Shown in pieces: positions 16,417-24,743 of a stretch of 64,000 nt of DNA. Each line of letters opens with the position of its first letter. Position 1 is the first letter of the stretch. The stretch lies in NCBI RefSeq assembly GCF_008639165.1, contig NZ_CP029197.1, positions 6,762,001-6,826,000 on the forward strand, read 5' to 3'. The position numbers and the translations under genes are program-made. The DNA is from Streptomyces venezuelae ATCC 10712. GTDB lineage: Bacteria > Actinomycetota > Actinomycetes > Streptomycetales > Streptomycetaceae. The notes under the pieces are model-generated. The model was not told the DNA's origin and made no database searches. It saw only the letters and a program-made list of their open reading frames with translations.

Positions 16417-18735
16417 TCAGACGAACAGCGGGACCGGGTTCAACTGGTCATACGGGGTAGGGGCGGTGAGCCGGCCGAGGGTGACGGGGACGTCGTAGAG
16501 CCGGCCGGGGGCGAACCTGGCCCAGAAGTGCCGCAGCCCCGGGACGACGACCTTCACCACGGGGAGTTCCAGGTCCGGCCGGGTCTGGTCCAGGACGAGC
16601 AGCTCCATGCCCCGCGCCCGTACCGTCTCGGTGATCGCCGTGACGTCCTCGCGGAGGTCGGCGGTGGGCCGGTAGGCCCAGGCGGCCGGGCCGCGCGCGG
16701 GCAGCCCCGGCGCGGGGGCCAGGTACGGCCGCCCGGCCCGGGTGGCGTGCCGCCACCAGTCGAGCGCGTCGGGGTCGTCGATCCGGTAGCCGCTGCCCTC
16801 CGGGGTCACCTCGGCGACGAGGGGCAGGAGTTGGCCCATCTCCGTGACGGCCCGGCGCAGCGCGACCCGGGGGTCGAAGTGGGCGCCGAAGCCGAAGAGC
16901 ACGTCCTCGGCCGGCTTGTCGGTGCGCCGGGACAGGGCCGCGATCACCGGGATGCCGAAGTCCGAGGTGAGGTCCAGGGCCCAGACCTCGCGGTGCAGCG
17001 CCGCGTAGCCGTCGATCGTCCGGTCGAGGTACGGCTCCGCGAACGCGTCGAGGTCGAGCGCCGGTTGCCGGGTGCGGTTGTACCACCACAGGGCCACCGC
17101 GTCGCGCTCGACCAGTTCGAGGAAGCCCTGCACTAGGGCGTCCTCGGGGCTGCTGCCCGCGGCGTTGCCGTTGGAGTCGGCGCACATCCCGTCCGGGGAC
17201 GGCTCCTCGCTGAAGTACAGCATCGACGTGGGCAGCAGCCGCTGCTCGCCCCCGGTGAGCGACCACACGGGCGTCCACTCGGTGGCCGCCGCCTCGTCGA
17301 ACGGCGGTGGTACGTACTGGAGTCGGGAGCCACGCGCGTTCCAGCCGTGCCGGTCGCGCAGCTGGCGCTCGTGGTAGAGCTGGCTCGCGTTGGGGTGCAC
17401 GGCGGCCGGGCCGAGCCCGCGGTAGGAGTCGCGCACCACCGGCTCGTCGCCCTGCCGGGTGCCGCTGTAGCGCTCGACCGCCTCGCCCAGGGCGCTGACC
17501 CGGGCCTCCGTCTCGGTCAGCCCCTTGCCGCCGCTGAGCGACCGCAGTCCGGCGCGCAGTCCGCCGAGGGTCGTGCTCCGCATGGCCAGGTTGTGGCCGG
17601 AGAGGTAGGCGTGCACGAAGTCGGGGCTGCCCGGGGCGCTGCGGATCTCCTTGACGATCCCGGTCACCGGGTCCACCAGGGGCCCGTAGCGCTCCAGCAT
17701 CCGGGCCGGGGTGAGCGCCCGGTGGCCGTTGAGGTCCTCGGTGGTCTTGGGGCGCGGCCGGGCGACGAACGGGCGGGAGATCCGCCGGGCCACCAGCTCC
17801 GGATCGCCGCACGCGGCGCACTGCGGCAGCCGGACGACCGGGTGCGCGGAGCCGCGCGGGCCGTGCGGGCCGAGGGTGTCGTGGACGTACACGGAGTCCT
17901 GGCCGGCGTGGCGCCGGCCCGCGAGCCACTGCGCCGCCTCCACCACCGCGAGCTGCGCGGTGAGGGCGCGCACCGCGGGCAGCGTCGCCTGCGGCCGGGC
18001 CGGCGGGCCCGCCAGGCCGAGGGCGCGCCGCAGCGGCTCCTCGGAGCGGCGGTGCCCCCGGAGCCGGTGCGCGAGACAGTGCCAGCAGGGGCCTTCGTAC
18101 GGCCGGAAGAACGGACCGATCCAGCCGGCGGCGGAGCCCACCCCGGCCAGCAGCCAGGGGCGGCGGGCGGCCCGCTGGGCGACGTCGATCTCGCACAGGG
18201 CGGGGGACAGGTAGTCGTCGCAGACCACGAGCGTGAGGGCCGCCTCCTCGCCGTCACCCGCGAGGCCGAGCCCGGAAGCGCGGCAGGCGTCCCGCACCTC
18301 GTCGGTGCCGACGCCGCCGGCCCCGACGACCCGTACGGCGCCCCGGGCGACGGCCGCTCCGGCCCGCGCGCCGTCCAGGCCCGCCAGGTCCCAGTACGCC
18401 TCGGCGGCGGCGTCCGGCCGGTGGGGGGCGGCCGGGGGCCCGGCGGGCGCGGCGCGGAGCGTCAGCAGGCCGGCGGCCTCCAGGGCCCGCAGCGCCCGCA
18501 GCGCCTCCTCGGGGCCGAGGGCGGCAGCGGCCTCCCCCAGTACCTCGGCGGGGCTGCGGCTTCCGTCGAGCAGCGGCGCCAAGACCTCCGCGGGGTCTCC
18601 GTGGAGCGCGGTGACCCCGCGGTGCGAGACGAGGTACACCGCCTCGCCGGGTACGACGGTCGCCCGCAGGTGCCGTCGGAAGCCGAGTCGTGTGCGGTCG
18701 TCGGCGGGCGCCCCGCCGTCTCCCTCGCTGAGCAT
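16417..18735 (-). CDS. Fused E1-like/YcaO cyclodehydratase (TOMM C-D protein)
   Basis: 772 residues. The first ~80 form a winged-helix leader-binding region (P-G-E-A-V-Y-L-V-S ... L-L-D-G), followed by an E1-like domain with a zinc-type C-x-x-C pair (G-P-C-W-H-C and Q-C-A-A-C), then a YcaO domain with E-A-x-x-x-x-x-G-E-A-V-E-R-Y and N-A-A-G-S-S-P-E-D-A-L-V-Q-G-F-L-E-L-V-E-R-D. It ends P-V-P-L-F-V, a degenerate form of the PxPxP tail. This family phosphorylates the backbone amide to cyclise Cys/Ser/Thr to azolines. It lies 19 bp behind a 63-residue peptide gene. No FMN dehydrogenase is seen in the window. Confidence 0.93.
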   Translation of the reverse strand: MLSEGDGGAPADDRTRLGFRRHLRATVVPGEAVYLVSHRGVTALHGDPAEVLAPLLDGSRSPAEVLGEAAAALGPEEALRALRALEAAGLLTLRAAPAGPPAAPHRPDAAAEAYWDLAGLDGARAGAAVARGAVRVVGAGGVGTDEVRDACRASGLGLAGDGEEAALTLVVCDDYLSPALCEIDVAQRAARRPWLLAGVGSAAGWIGPFFRPYEGPCWHCLAHRLRGHRRSEEPLRRALGLAGPPARPQATLPAVRALTAQLAVVEAAQWLAGRRHAGQDSVYVHDTLGPHGPRGSAHPVVRLPQCAACGDPELVARRISRPFVARPRPKTTEDLNGHRALTPARMLERYGPLVDPVTGIVKEIRSAPGSPDFVHAYLSGHNLAMRSTTLGGLRAGLRSLSGGKGLTETEARVSALGEAVERYSGTRQGDEPVVRDSYRGLGPAAVHPNASQLYHERQLRDRHGWNARGSRLQYVPPPFDEAAATEWTPVWSLTGGEQRLLPTSMLYFSEEPSPDGMCADSNGNAAGSSPEDALVQGFLELVERDAVALWWYNRTRQPALDLDAFAEPYLDRTIDGYAALHREVWALDLTSDFGIPVIAALSRRTDKPAEDVLFGFGAHFDPRVALRRAVTEMGQLLPLVAEVTPEGSGYRIDDPDALDWWRHATRAGRPYLAPAPGLPARGPAAWAYRPTADLREDVTAITETVRARGMELLVLDQTRPDLELPVVKVVVPGLRHFWARFAPGRLYDVPVTLGRLTAPTPYDQLNPVPLFV

Positions 18736-18754
18736 GCCGCCCCCGTCTCGGCGC

Positions 18755-18946
18755 CTACGCGGCCGGGGCGGGAGCGGTGGGGCCGTCGACGGGGACGGAG
18801 ACGATGCAGATGCTGAGCATCGCGGCGCCCTGCTGCTCGGGCAGCGCGTCGAGGTCCTCGATGACGAGGTGGCGCACGGCGGACCGGGGCGCGCCCGCGA
18901 CGGTCGGCTCGGGACGGCGGGCGGGTGGTGCGACGGCGATCGTCAT
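18755..18946 (-). CDS. Candidate RiPP precursor peptide for the YcaO enzyme
   Basis: 63 residues, ATG at 18946 with GGAG about 10 bp upstream; the stop is 19 bp before the YcaO start, so one operon. The middle is acidic and leader-like (V-I-E-D-L-D-A-L-P-E-Q-Q-G, residues 28-40). A short candidate core follows with Ser45, Cys47, Ser50 and Thr57 between hydrophobic residues, then a Pro-Ala tail. Leader type, size and position next to a leader-binding cyclodehydratase support precursor status. I do not recognise the core from any known LAP or thiopeptide. A frame open further upstream to 19183 shows no ribosome site. Confidence 0.65.
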   Translation of the reverse strand: MTIAVAPPARRPEPTVAGAPRSAVRHLVIEDLDALPEQQGAAMLSICIVSVPVDGPTAPAPAA

Positions 18947-19013
18947 CTCTTCCACTCTCCAGTGTTCGGCGGCCAATCTCGGGGGTAATTCTTCACCGGA
19001 CGGGCGGAACGGA

Positions 19014-19032
19014 ACAGTGTGGTAATCACTGT
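19014..19032. promoter_or_regulatory. Palindrome ACAGTG-N7-CACTGT, candidate operator
   Basis: Perfect 6-bp half-sites separated by 7 bp, 68-86 bp upstream of the precursor peptide start. The dyad suits a dimeric winged-helix repressor such as the ArsR-like protein encoded 300 bp away. Regulation is inference. Confidence 0.4.
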
Positions 19033-19147
19033 GCGGGTGTGAAGTTCTCATGGCTTCGGGGGAGTTCCACATTTCACGCGGACCATACAATCGGAAATGT
19101 GCCGTCCGATCGGATTCCTGAATTCCGTTTCGATCGTGCCAGGCCGT

Positions 19148-19169
19148 GACCGGCCATGGATGGCCGGTC
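19148..19169. promoter_or_regulatory. Perfect inverted repeat with 10-bp arms
   Basis: Arms GACCGGCCAT and ATGGCCGGTC separated by GG. It sits mid-way between the precursor operon and the ArsR-like gene, so it may be an operator or a hairpin in the 5' region of either transcript. No following T-run. Confidence 0.4.
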
Positions 19170-19323
19170 CGTGGCTTGACCACGTGAATTCACCAGGCCG
19201 CGCGTATGAATCCCTCACCCCCTAGCCGTGAGAATCAGAGATACCTCCTGACGTGCGAATCGCTTACAGTTGCCGAGGCGAGAACGGCTCGCCGGATACG
19301 TTCCGAACGGTGGGAGATGGGTC

Positions 19324-19674
19324 ATGACCGGTGAGGAACTCCTTGTTGTTCTCTCTGCCGTCGGACACCCGCAGCGCCTCCGGATCGTCGCCGAGCTGTC
19401 CAGGGGACGGCGGTACGTCAGCGAGCTCGCCCGGTGCCTGGTGATCTCACGGCCCCTCCTCTACATGCACCTGGAGCGGCTGGAAAAGGCCGGCATCGTG
19501 GTCGGCACCCTCGAACTGTCCGAGGACGGCAAGGCGTTGCGGTATTTCGAGCTGGTCCCCTTCGACGTGCGGCTGAACGTGGCCGGCGTCCTCGCCGCCG
19601 TCCAGGGCGACAGCGCGCTCCGCGGCGAGTACGCCCTGGCGTCAGAGCGTGGTCAGCGGGGCGTCAGCGGATGA
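19324..19674 (+). CDS. ArsR-like winged-helix regulator
   Basis: 116-residue regulator consisting of one winged helix-turn-helix (H-P-Q-R-L-R-I-V-A-E-L ... Y-V-S-E-L-A-R-C ... L-Y-M-H-L-E-R-L-E-K-A-G-I-V). No metal-binding Cys pair of the classical ArsR sensors is evident, so the signal is unknown. ATG start with GGGAG upstream. Its 3' end overlaps a triplet of TCAG repeats that belongs to the next promoter. Candidate repressor of the divergent peptide-YcaO operon because of the palindromes between them. Confidence 0.85.
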   Translation: MTGEELLVVLSAVGHPQRLRIVAELSRGRRYVSELARCLVISRPLLYMHLERLEKAGIVVGTLELSEDGKALRYFELVPFDVRLNVAGVLAAVQGDSALRGEYALASERGQRGVSG

Positions 19675-19683
19675 ACCGAGCAT
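19642..19683 (+). promoter_or_regulatory. SARP-type promoter upstream of ArsR-like gene 19843
   Basis: TCAG at 19642, 19653 and 19664 (11-bp period), then 11 bp, then AGCAT at 19679-19683. The layout matches five other sites in this window. It lies partly in the 3' end of the preceding gene; the predicted start near 19690 leaves a leader of about 150 bases before the GTG at 19843. Confidence 0.65.
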
Positions 19684-19842
19684 GAAGCGACGCGCCCGGT
19701 CCGAAGGGCCGGGCGGTCCGTCGTCCGCGCGCACCACCCGGGTCCGGCTCGCAGGCGCGTCACGGCCCCGCGCGCCGCAACCGTCCCGGCGGACGGACGA
19801 GCTCGTCCACCTTTCCGTCGTGGAGATTCGGGGGCCTTCACC

Positions 19843-20811
19843 GTGCAACGCATTCACTTCTCCAGCGTCGACCTGGCCCGCACCCGGCTGAGGACCAGCG
19901 CCGGGCCGCTCGTCGAGACCGCGTTCGCCGCGTTCCTCCTCGGCCGCGGCGTCGGCGCCCCGTACGCGGGATGGCGCAGACAGGTCGGCACACGGCTGCC
20001 GCCGCCACCGCCCCGGCCGGGGAAGGGGCCCGGCGCCGAACTCGACGACCTGGTCCGCCGCGCCCTCGAATGCGGCGCGGACCCCGGCCGTGCGACACCC
20101 CCCGGCGCCGTCCCGCCACCCGCCCCCGGAACGGCCAACCGGCCCGACCTGCCCGACATCTGGCGCGCGGCCGTCGCCCCGTACTGGGACAAGATCCTGG
20201 AGTACCTGGAGGCGGACTGCGAGGCGCGCGGCCGGGCCGTGATGGCCGGCGGAGTGGAACAGCTGCTCTCCACGGCGCACCCCAGGATCACCTGGACGTC
20301 CCCCGTCCTGGAGATCCCCGACGGCCCCGAAGGCGACGTCGTGCTCGGCGGCCGGGGCCTGGTGCTCGCCCCCTCCGTCTTCCTCAACCACCGTCCAGGG
20401 CAGCTCATCTGGCTCCAGGACGGCACCGGGCGGCCGACCCTCGTGGTCTCCGCCCCGCCCCGCGCCCACGAGGCCGCCGTCCTGTGGGCGGAGCCCGACG
20501 AGACCCCCGAGGCGCTCGGCGCGCTCGTCGGCCAGACCCGGGCGGCCGCCCTGCGGGTGCTGCGGGCCGCCTGCACCACCTCCGAACTCGCCGACCGGCT
20601 CGGCATCTCACGGGCCGGAGCCAGTCAGCACGCCGCCGTGCTCCGGAGCACCGGCCTCATCACCAGCCGCCGGGTCCGCAACTCCATGCTGCACTCGGTC
20701 TCCCCGCTCGGCCTCGCCCTGCTCGACGGGCGGCCCGCCCGCCCGGCCGGCGGCCCGCGCGGCCCGCGCCGCGAGCCGCTGGCCCGCGGCGCCGTCCGGC
20801 CCACGGCCTGA
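19843..20811 (+). CDS. ArsR-family-like transcriptional regulator
   Basis: 322 residues with a C-terminal winged helix (A-L-R-V-L-R-A-A-C-T-T-S-E-L-A-D-R-L-G-I-S-R-A-G... A-A-V-L-R-S-T-G) typical of large actinobacterial ArsR-like proteins, after a ~230-residue N-terminal region of unknown ligand or protein contact. GTG start. Preceded by a SARP-type promoter element, so it may be a late-acting pathway regulator under the cluster activator. Pro/Arg-rich tail at the C-terminus. Ends 66 bp before a strong hairpin terminator. Confidence 0.82.
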   Translation: MQRIHFSSVDLARTRLRTSAGPLVETAFAAFLLGRGVGAPYAGWRRQVGTRLPPPPPRPGKGPGAELDDLVRRALECGADPGRATPPGAVPPPAPGTANRPDLPDIWRAAVAPYWDKILEYLEADCEARGRAVMAGGVEQLLSTAHPRITWTSPVLEIPDGPEGDVVLGGRGLVLAPSVFLNHRPGQLIWLQDGTGRPTLVVSAPPRAHEAAVLWAEPDETPEALGALVGQTRAAALRVLRAACTTSELADRLGISRAGASQHAAVLRSTGLITSRRVRNSMLHSVSPLGLALLDGRPARPAGGPRGPRREPLARGAVRPTA

Positions 20812-20877
20812 ATCCCGGCTCCCGGCCCCCGCGCGGACAACTCGCCCGCCCCACGCGGGCACCCGCCCGCCCCGCCA

Positions 20878-20926
20878 CGCACAGGAACCCGCCCGGCCGC
20901 GAGGGCCGGGCGGGTTCCCGTGTGCG
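20878..20926. terminator. Bidirectional hairpin terminator
   Basis: Arms GGAACCCGCCCGGCC (20884-20898) and its exact complement (20904-20918) around a 5-base loop, extended by CGCACA/TGTGCG with a 2-base bulge. It lies between the convergent ends of the regulator at 20811 and the flavin reductase at 20961. Confidence 0.75.
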
Positions 20927-20960
20927 CCGGACGGTCAGGGGGAGCGGCGGGCCTCCCGGG

Positions 20961-21485
20961 TCACGCCGCCGACCAGGAGCGGAACTCCCGCAGCCCGTAC
21001 AGGAGCGGCGGGCGCTCCTGCTGCCGCCGGATGGCGAGGGTCTCGCCGAAGACGGTGACGTGGTCGCCGGTCCGCTGGGTCAGGGTCACCTTGCAGTCCG
21101 CGATCGTGTGGGCGTCCCGGACCAGATGCGGTCCCGGCGCTCCCGGCGCCCGCTCCCAGGGCAGCAGCCGGAAGCGCTCCGGGTCGCCGGAGGCGAACAG
21201 CTCGGCGGCCTCCCGCGCTCCGTCGTGCAGCAGGTTCACGGTGAACCCGCCGCTGTCGAGGACCGCCTGGAGGGTGGGGCTGCCGGCGCGCAGGCACACC
21301 AGCAGGGTCGGCGGGTCGAGGGAGACGCTGCACAGTGAGGAGCACGTCATCCCGCGCGGGGTCCCGTCGGGGTCCACACAGGTGACGATGCAGACGCCGG
21401 TGGGAAAGCCGCTCATCATCGTCCGGAATCCGCCGGCGGTGGTGGACTGCGGGGCGGGCGGGGTCCGGACCGCGGGTTCGGTCAT
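20961..21485 (-). CDS. Flavin reductase (FMN/FAD:NAD(P)H oxidoreductase)
   Basis: 174-residue HpaC/RibF-type flavin reductase: F-P-T-G-V-C-I-V-T near the N-terminus, M-T-C-S-S-L-C-S-V-S-L-D-P-P flavin-binding loop, and G-x-H-V-T-V-F-G-E near the C-terminus. It should supply FADH2 to the tryptophan halogenase encoded in the same operon. ATG at 21485 overlaps the antiporter stop as ATGA; the longer upstream frame is a shadow. Last gene of the halogenase operon. Confidence 0.93.
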   Translation of the reverse strand: MTEPAVRTPPAPQSTTAGGFRTMMSGFPTGVCIVTCVDPDGTPRGMTCSSLCSVSLDPPTLLVCLRAGSPTLQAVLDSGGFTVNLLHDGAREAAELFASGDPERFRLLPWERAPGAPGPHLVRDAHTIADCKVTLTQRTGDHVTVFGETLAIRRQQERPPLLYGLREFRSWSAA

Positions 21486-22777
21486 CGTCTTCCGCTTTCT
21501 GTCGTGGTGAGGGGAACCGGCTCGACCCGGGGCGGGTCGCTCCCGCGGTCGAGGAGGTCGAGCAGCGGGCCGGTCATGGCCGTCGTCACCAGGGCCATCA
21601 CGGTGAGCGCCAGCATCATCGCCGCGGACAGGATGCCCGCCGCGTATCCGGCCTGGACGACGACGAGTTCGGTCAGGCCGCGGGTGTTCATGAGGACCGC
21701 GATCCGCACGGCCAGCCGGGGCGGCCGGCCGTCGAGCCGGGCGCCCGCGTACGAGCCGAGGCCCTTGCCGAGGCAGCCCAGCGCGACCGTCCAGGCGATC
21801 AGCGTCCAGGACGCCGCGGGGGAGACGTCGTCGAGCAGCGCGATCCCCGAGACCACGAAGAACGTGGGGACCAGTGCCCGCCCGGTCCGCGACACGGCCG
21901 AGACCGTGCGCGTCCAGGGCTCGGACTCGCCCCCGGGGACCGCGAAGCCGACCATCGCCGCCCCGAGGATGGCGGTCATGCCGAGGTCCTTCATGGTGAG
22001 CGCGACCGCGAGGGCGGCGGCGCCGAGAAGGAGGGCGGCGACAGCGGGGAAACGCTTCGCCGCACGGCGGGCGGTCCCGGTGCGCAGGGCCAGGCCGAGG
22101 GCCGTCGCGCACCCGATGCCCAGGGCGACCGCCGCGAGACTGCGGACGAGACCGGCGGCCTCGCCGGACGCCAGGGCGACCGAGGCGGTGAACAGCAGCC
22201 AGGCGACGGCGTCGATGACGAGGGCCGAGGTCATCGCCAGGCGGCCCGCCGTGGTGCGGGACATCCCGCGCTCGGTCAGGATCCGGGCGAGCACGGGCAC
22301 CGCCGTGACCGACATCGCCACCGAGACCATCAGGGCGAAGGCGGGCAGCGGCGCGGTGCCGCGGGCCGCCGCGTCGTCCGTGAGCTGCACCCAGCCGACC
22401 AGCAGCAGACCGGTGAGCAGCGGTAACGCCAGGGCGCCCACGGTCAGCGCGGTCGCCCCGCGACGGTCGGGCCCGGAGGCCCCGGGGGGCCCGGCCCGCA
22501 GTTCATGGGCCAGGCCGACCAGGTAGAAGACCAGACCGGCCTCGGCGACGAAGGCGACGAGGTGGAGGACCTGGTCGGGGAGCGCGGCCTCGAAGGCCGG
22601 CCGGCCCACCAGCGCGAGCGCGGCGGGTCCGGCCAGCAGCCCCAGGGTCACCTCCCCGACGACCACGGGCTGGCGCGCCAGCCGTGCGGCCCACCGGCCC
22701 GCGAAGGCGATGACCGCCACCACGCACAGGACCGCGACGGCGTGCGGGATCCGGGGCCACGAGTTGAGGACGTCCAT
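21482..22777 (-). CDS. CPA2-type cation/proton antiporter
   Basis: 431-residue membrane protein with about 12 segments in the Kef/NapA-like Na+(K+)/H+ exchanger fold; the second and third helices and the D-A-V-A-W motif in the middle fit this family. Antiporters of this kind are often found next to flavin-dependent halogenase genes in actinomycete clusters. The role there is not clear: ion homeostasis or product-related resistance. It lies between the halogenase (31 bp gap) and the flavin reductase (4 bp overlap). Confidence 0.88.
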   Translation of the reverse strand: MDVLNSWPRIPHAVAVLCVVAVIAFAGRWAARLARQPVVVGEVTLGLLAGPAALALVGRPAFEAALPDQVLHLVAFVAEAGLVFYLVGLAHELRAGPPGASGPDRRGATALTVGALALPLLTGLLLVGWVQLTDDAAARGTAPLPAFALMVSVAMSVTAVPVLARILTERGMSRTTAGRLAMTSALVIDAVAWLLFTASVALASGEAAGLVRSLAAVALGIGCATALGLALRTGTARRAAKRFPAVAALLLGAAALAVALTMKDLGMTAILGAAMVGFAVPGGESEPWTRTVSAVSRTGRALVPTFFVVSGIALLDDVSPAASWTLIAWTVALGCLGKGLGSYAGARLDGRPPRLAVRIAVLMNTRGLTELVVVQAGYAAGILSAAMMLALTVMALVTTAMTGPLLDLLDRGSDPPRVEPVPLTTTESGRR

Positions 22778-22808
22778 GGTGGGGGGTCCTTTCCGGCCGG
22801 GGGCGCCG

Positions 22809-24359
22809 TCAGCCCAGCTGGGTGAAGTAGTCGTAGGCCTTCGGCAGCACCTTGACCAGACGCTCGGTCTTCTCCCTGATGAGCTCGAACTCCTGGAGGG
22901 CGGCCGACGGGTCGGACAGCGCGAGGGCCGGGGAGGGCGCGAGGTCGATGCCGCCCATGCCGAGCAGGATGCACATGTACGAGTACGCCGGCAGCCCGTG
23001 GTAGTACGGGAAGATCGACTCGCTGTCCGGCAGCTGCACCTTCCACTTCTCGATGCGCTCGGCGAGCGAGTCCGGTATCGCGCGGGTCTTGGTGTCGCGC
23101 CAGTACTGGGTGTCCGAGCGCTTGGCCGCGACGTAGTGCAGCACCAGGAACTCCCGTACGCCGTCCATGACGTGGGCGATGGCGTTGTTGTAGAGGTCGC
23201 GGTGGGCCGGGTTCCAGTCCTCGCCGGGGAAGTTCTTGGCGAGCTGCTCGATGGCGTGGTGGATGAAGAAGATGCCGGTGGACTCCAGGGGCTCCACGAA
23301 GCCGCTGGACAGGCCGATGGCCACGCAGTTCTTCACCCAGGAGTTACGGGTGCGGCCGATGCGCATCTTGATGTGGTTGGCCTCGACGTCCGCCGCGGCC
23401 GGCCCCACGAACTCGCGCAGGGTGCGCTCGGCGTCCTCCGGGGACAGGTAGTCCTTCGCGTACACGTACCCGGTGCCGACCCGCCCGGTGAGCGGAATCG
23501 TCCAGATCCACCCGGCGTCCTGGGCCGTGGCGGTCGTGCACGGCCGGATGCCGCGCCGCTCCATGTCCATGGGCACCTGGAGGGCGACCGCGCTGTCGTT
23601 GGGCAGCGTGTCCTGGTAGGAGATGAACGGCTCCTCCAGGGCCTGGTTGATCAGCACGCCGCGGAAGCCGGTGCAGTCGATGTACACGTCGCCGGTGATG
23701 TCGCCGTGCTCGGCGGTCTTCACGGCGGAGATCCAGCCGCGCTCGTCGAGCTCGACCTTCGTCACGTCGTCGACGATGTGCTTCACGCCCCGCTCCACGG
23801 AGTACCGCGTGAGGTACTTGGCGAGGAGCGCGGCCTCGAACTGGTAGGCGTAGGGGAACTGGGTCTTCCCCTGGTGCTCCGACATCGTCAGGCCCTGCAT
23901 CTCGTTCCCGTCCTCGTCGAAGGCCTGGTCGATGAGGGTGCCGTCGCGGTGCCGGGGGCTCAGTCCGGCGTCGATGACCGACGCCATGACGAAGCAGTCC
24001 TTGTCGAAGCGGTCGGTCGGCCCGTTCTTGAGCCACCAGTCGGTCAGCGGGAAGCCGTTGACCGAACGCATCTGCTCGAACGGGTGGTAGAAGTAGTGTC
24101 CCGGCTGCCGCCAGTTCTCGAAGCGCACGGCCAGCTTGTACGTGGCGTTGCACGCCGGCATCCAGTCCTTCTCCTTGAGTCCGAGGAACTCGAAGAAGTG
24201 GCGGATGTCGCTGAACGTGGCCTCGCCTACACCGACCGCTCCGACGGAGCCCGATTCGACGAGGGTGATGTCGATTCGTTCCCCGAACGCGGCCTTGAAG
24301 TACGAGGCGGTCATCCAGCCGGCCGTTCCGCCGCCCACGATCACAACTCGGTTGAGCAC
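22809..24359 (-). CDS. FAD-dependent tryptophan halogenase, 6-halogenase type
   Basis: 516 residues. FAD-binding G-G-G-T-A-G-W at the N-terminus, catalytic Lys75 (T-Y-K-L), W-I-W-T-I-P motif and the E-P-L-E-S-T-G substrate/chloride region with the conserved Glu are all present. From memory the sequence is closest to SttH, a Streptomyces tryptophan 6-halogenase, more than to PrnA/RebH. The expected product is 6-chlorotryptophan. Co-transcribed with antiporter and flavin reductase; the trp block at 38-46 kb likely supplies substrate. Regiochemistry is inferred from resemblance only. Confidence 0.93.
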   Translation of the reverse strand: MLNRVVIVGGGTAGWMTASYFKAAFGERIDITLVESGSVGAVGVGEATFSDIRHFFEFLGLKEKDWMPACNATYKLAVRFENWRQPGHYFYHPFEQMRSVNGFPLTDWWLKNGPTDRFDKDCFVMASVIDAGLSPRHRDGTLIDQAFDEDGNEMQGLTMSEHQGKTQFPYAYQFEAALLAKYLTRYSVERGVKHIVDDVTKVELDERGWISAVKTAEHGDITGDVYIDCTGFRGVLINQALEEPFISYQDTLPNDSAVALQVPMDMERRGIRPCTTATAQDAGWIWTIPLTGRVGTGYVYAKDYLSPEDAERTLREFVGPAAADVEANHIKMRIGRTRNSWVKNCVAIGLSSGFVEPLESTGIFFIHHAIEQLAKNFPGEDWNPAHRDLYNNAIAHVMDGVREFLVLHYVAAKRSDTQYWRDTKTRAIPDSLAERIEKWKVQLPDSESIFPYYHGLPAYSYMCILLGMGGIDLAPSPALALSDPSAALQEFELIREKTERLVKVLPKAYDYFTQLG

Positions 24360-24743
24360 GACGACTCCTTCGGTGGGAAGTTTGGGATGGCGCCACCGAA
24401 GAACGACTCTAGGCCGGACGTGAAACGAGCACGAGGTCTTTCAGTACCCGCCGAATATCGCAGTTGAGACCCGTCGGAAGTCCCGATCAGGAAACGCAAT
24501 TGACGGGATGTCAGTACGGTGTCAGGTATGTGCGGGACACTCCGCGGGAATGCTTCTCAGGAGGCCTGAGAAAGCCCGTGGAAACACCTGTAGGTTTTTT
24601 CTTTCAGGTGAAAGCCGCAGGTGGCAGCGGGTGCTGGGGCATACCCGAGAGCGATGTCCCGGCGCGCGAGGTGGTATTTCCCGGAGCTCCCCGACTTCGC
24701 GCATGATGCTCCATGTCCGCGTGTTGACATGGGGGTTCCGACT
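24360..24743 (+). promoter_or_regulatory. Divergent halogenase/SARP intergenic region, no gene
   Basis: 384 bp, relatively AT-rich, between the leftward halogenase operon and the rightward SARP gene. It holds a TCAG-repeat promoter facing the SARP gene (listed separately). No equivalent repeat facing the halogenase was seen. Confidence 0.55.
24500..24541 (+). promoter_or_regulatory. SARP-type promoter facing the SARP gene
   Basis: TTGAC at 24500 (degenerate first repeat), TCAG at 24511 and 24522, 11-bp period, then 11 bp, then ACACT at 24537-24541. Suggests autoregulation of the SARP, with a leader of about 200 bases. Confidence 0.6.

Larger units (their letters stand above)
18947..19323 (+). 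promoter_or_regulatory. Divergent intergenic region, no gene
   Basis: 377 bp between the precursor-YcaO operon (leftward) and the ArsR-like gene (rightward), with lower GC than the flanks. It contains two clear inverted repeats, listed separately. No TCAG repeats on an 11-bp period. GGGAG stands 7 bp before the ATG at 19324. Confidence 0.5.

Noticed and set aside
18947..19183. N-terminal extension of the precursor peptide to 142 residues
   Set aside because: No ribosome site at the upstream start, AT-richer noncoding-like base use, and it would cover both palindromes of the promoter region.
19682..19891. Small plus-strand ORF right after the SARP box at 19642
   Set aside because: It overlaps the ArsR-like gene in another frame, is Arg/Pro-rich and has no ribosome site; more likely a leader region.
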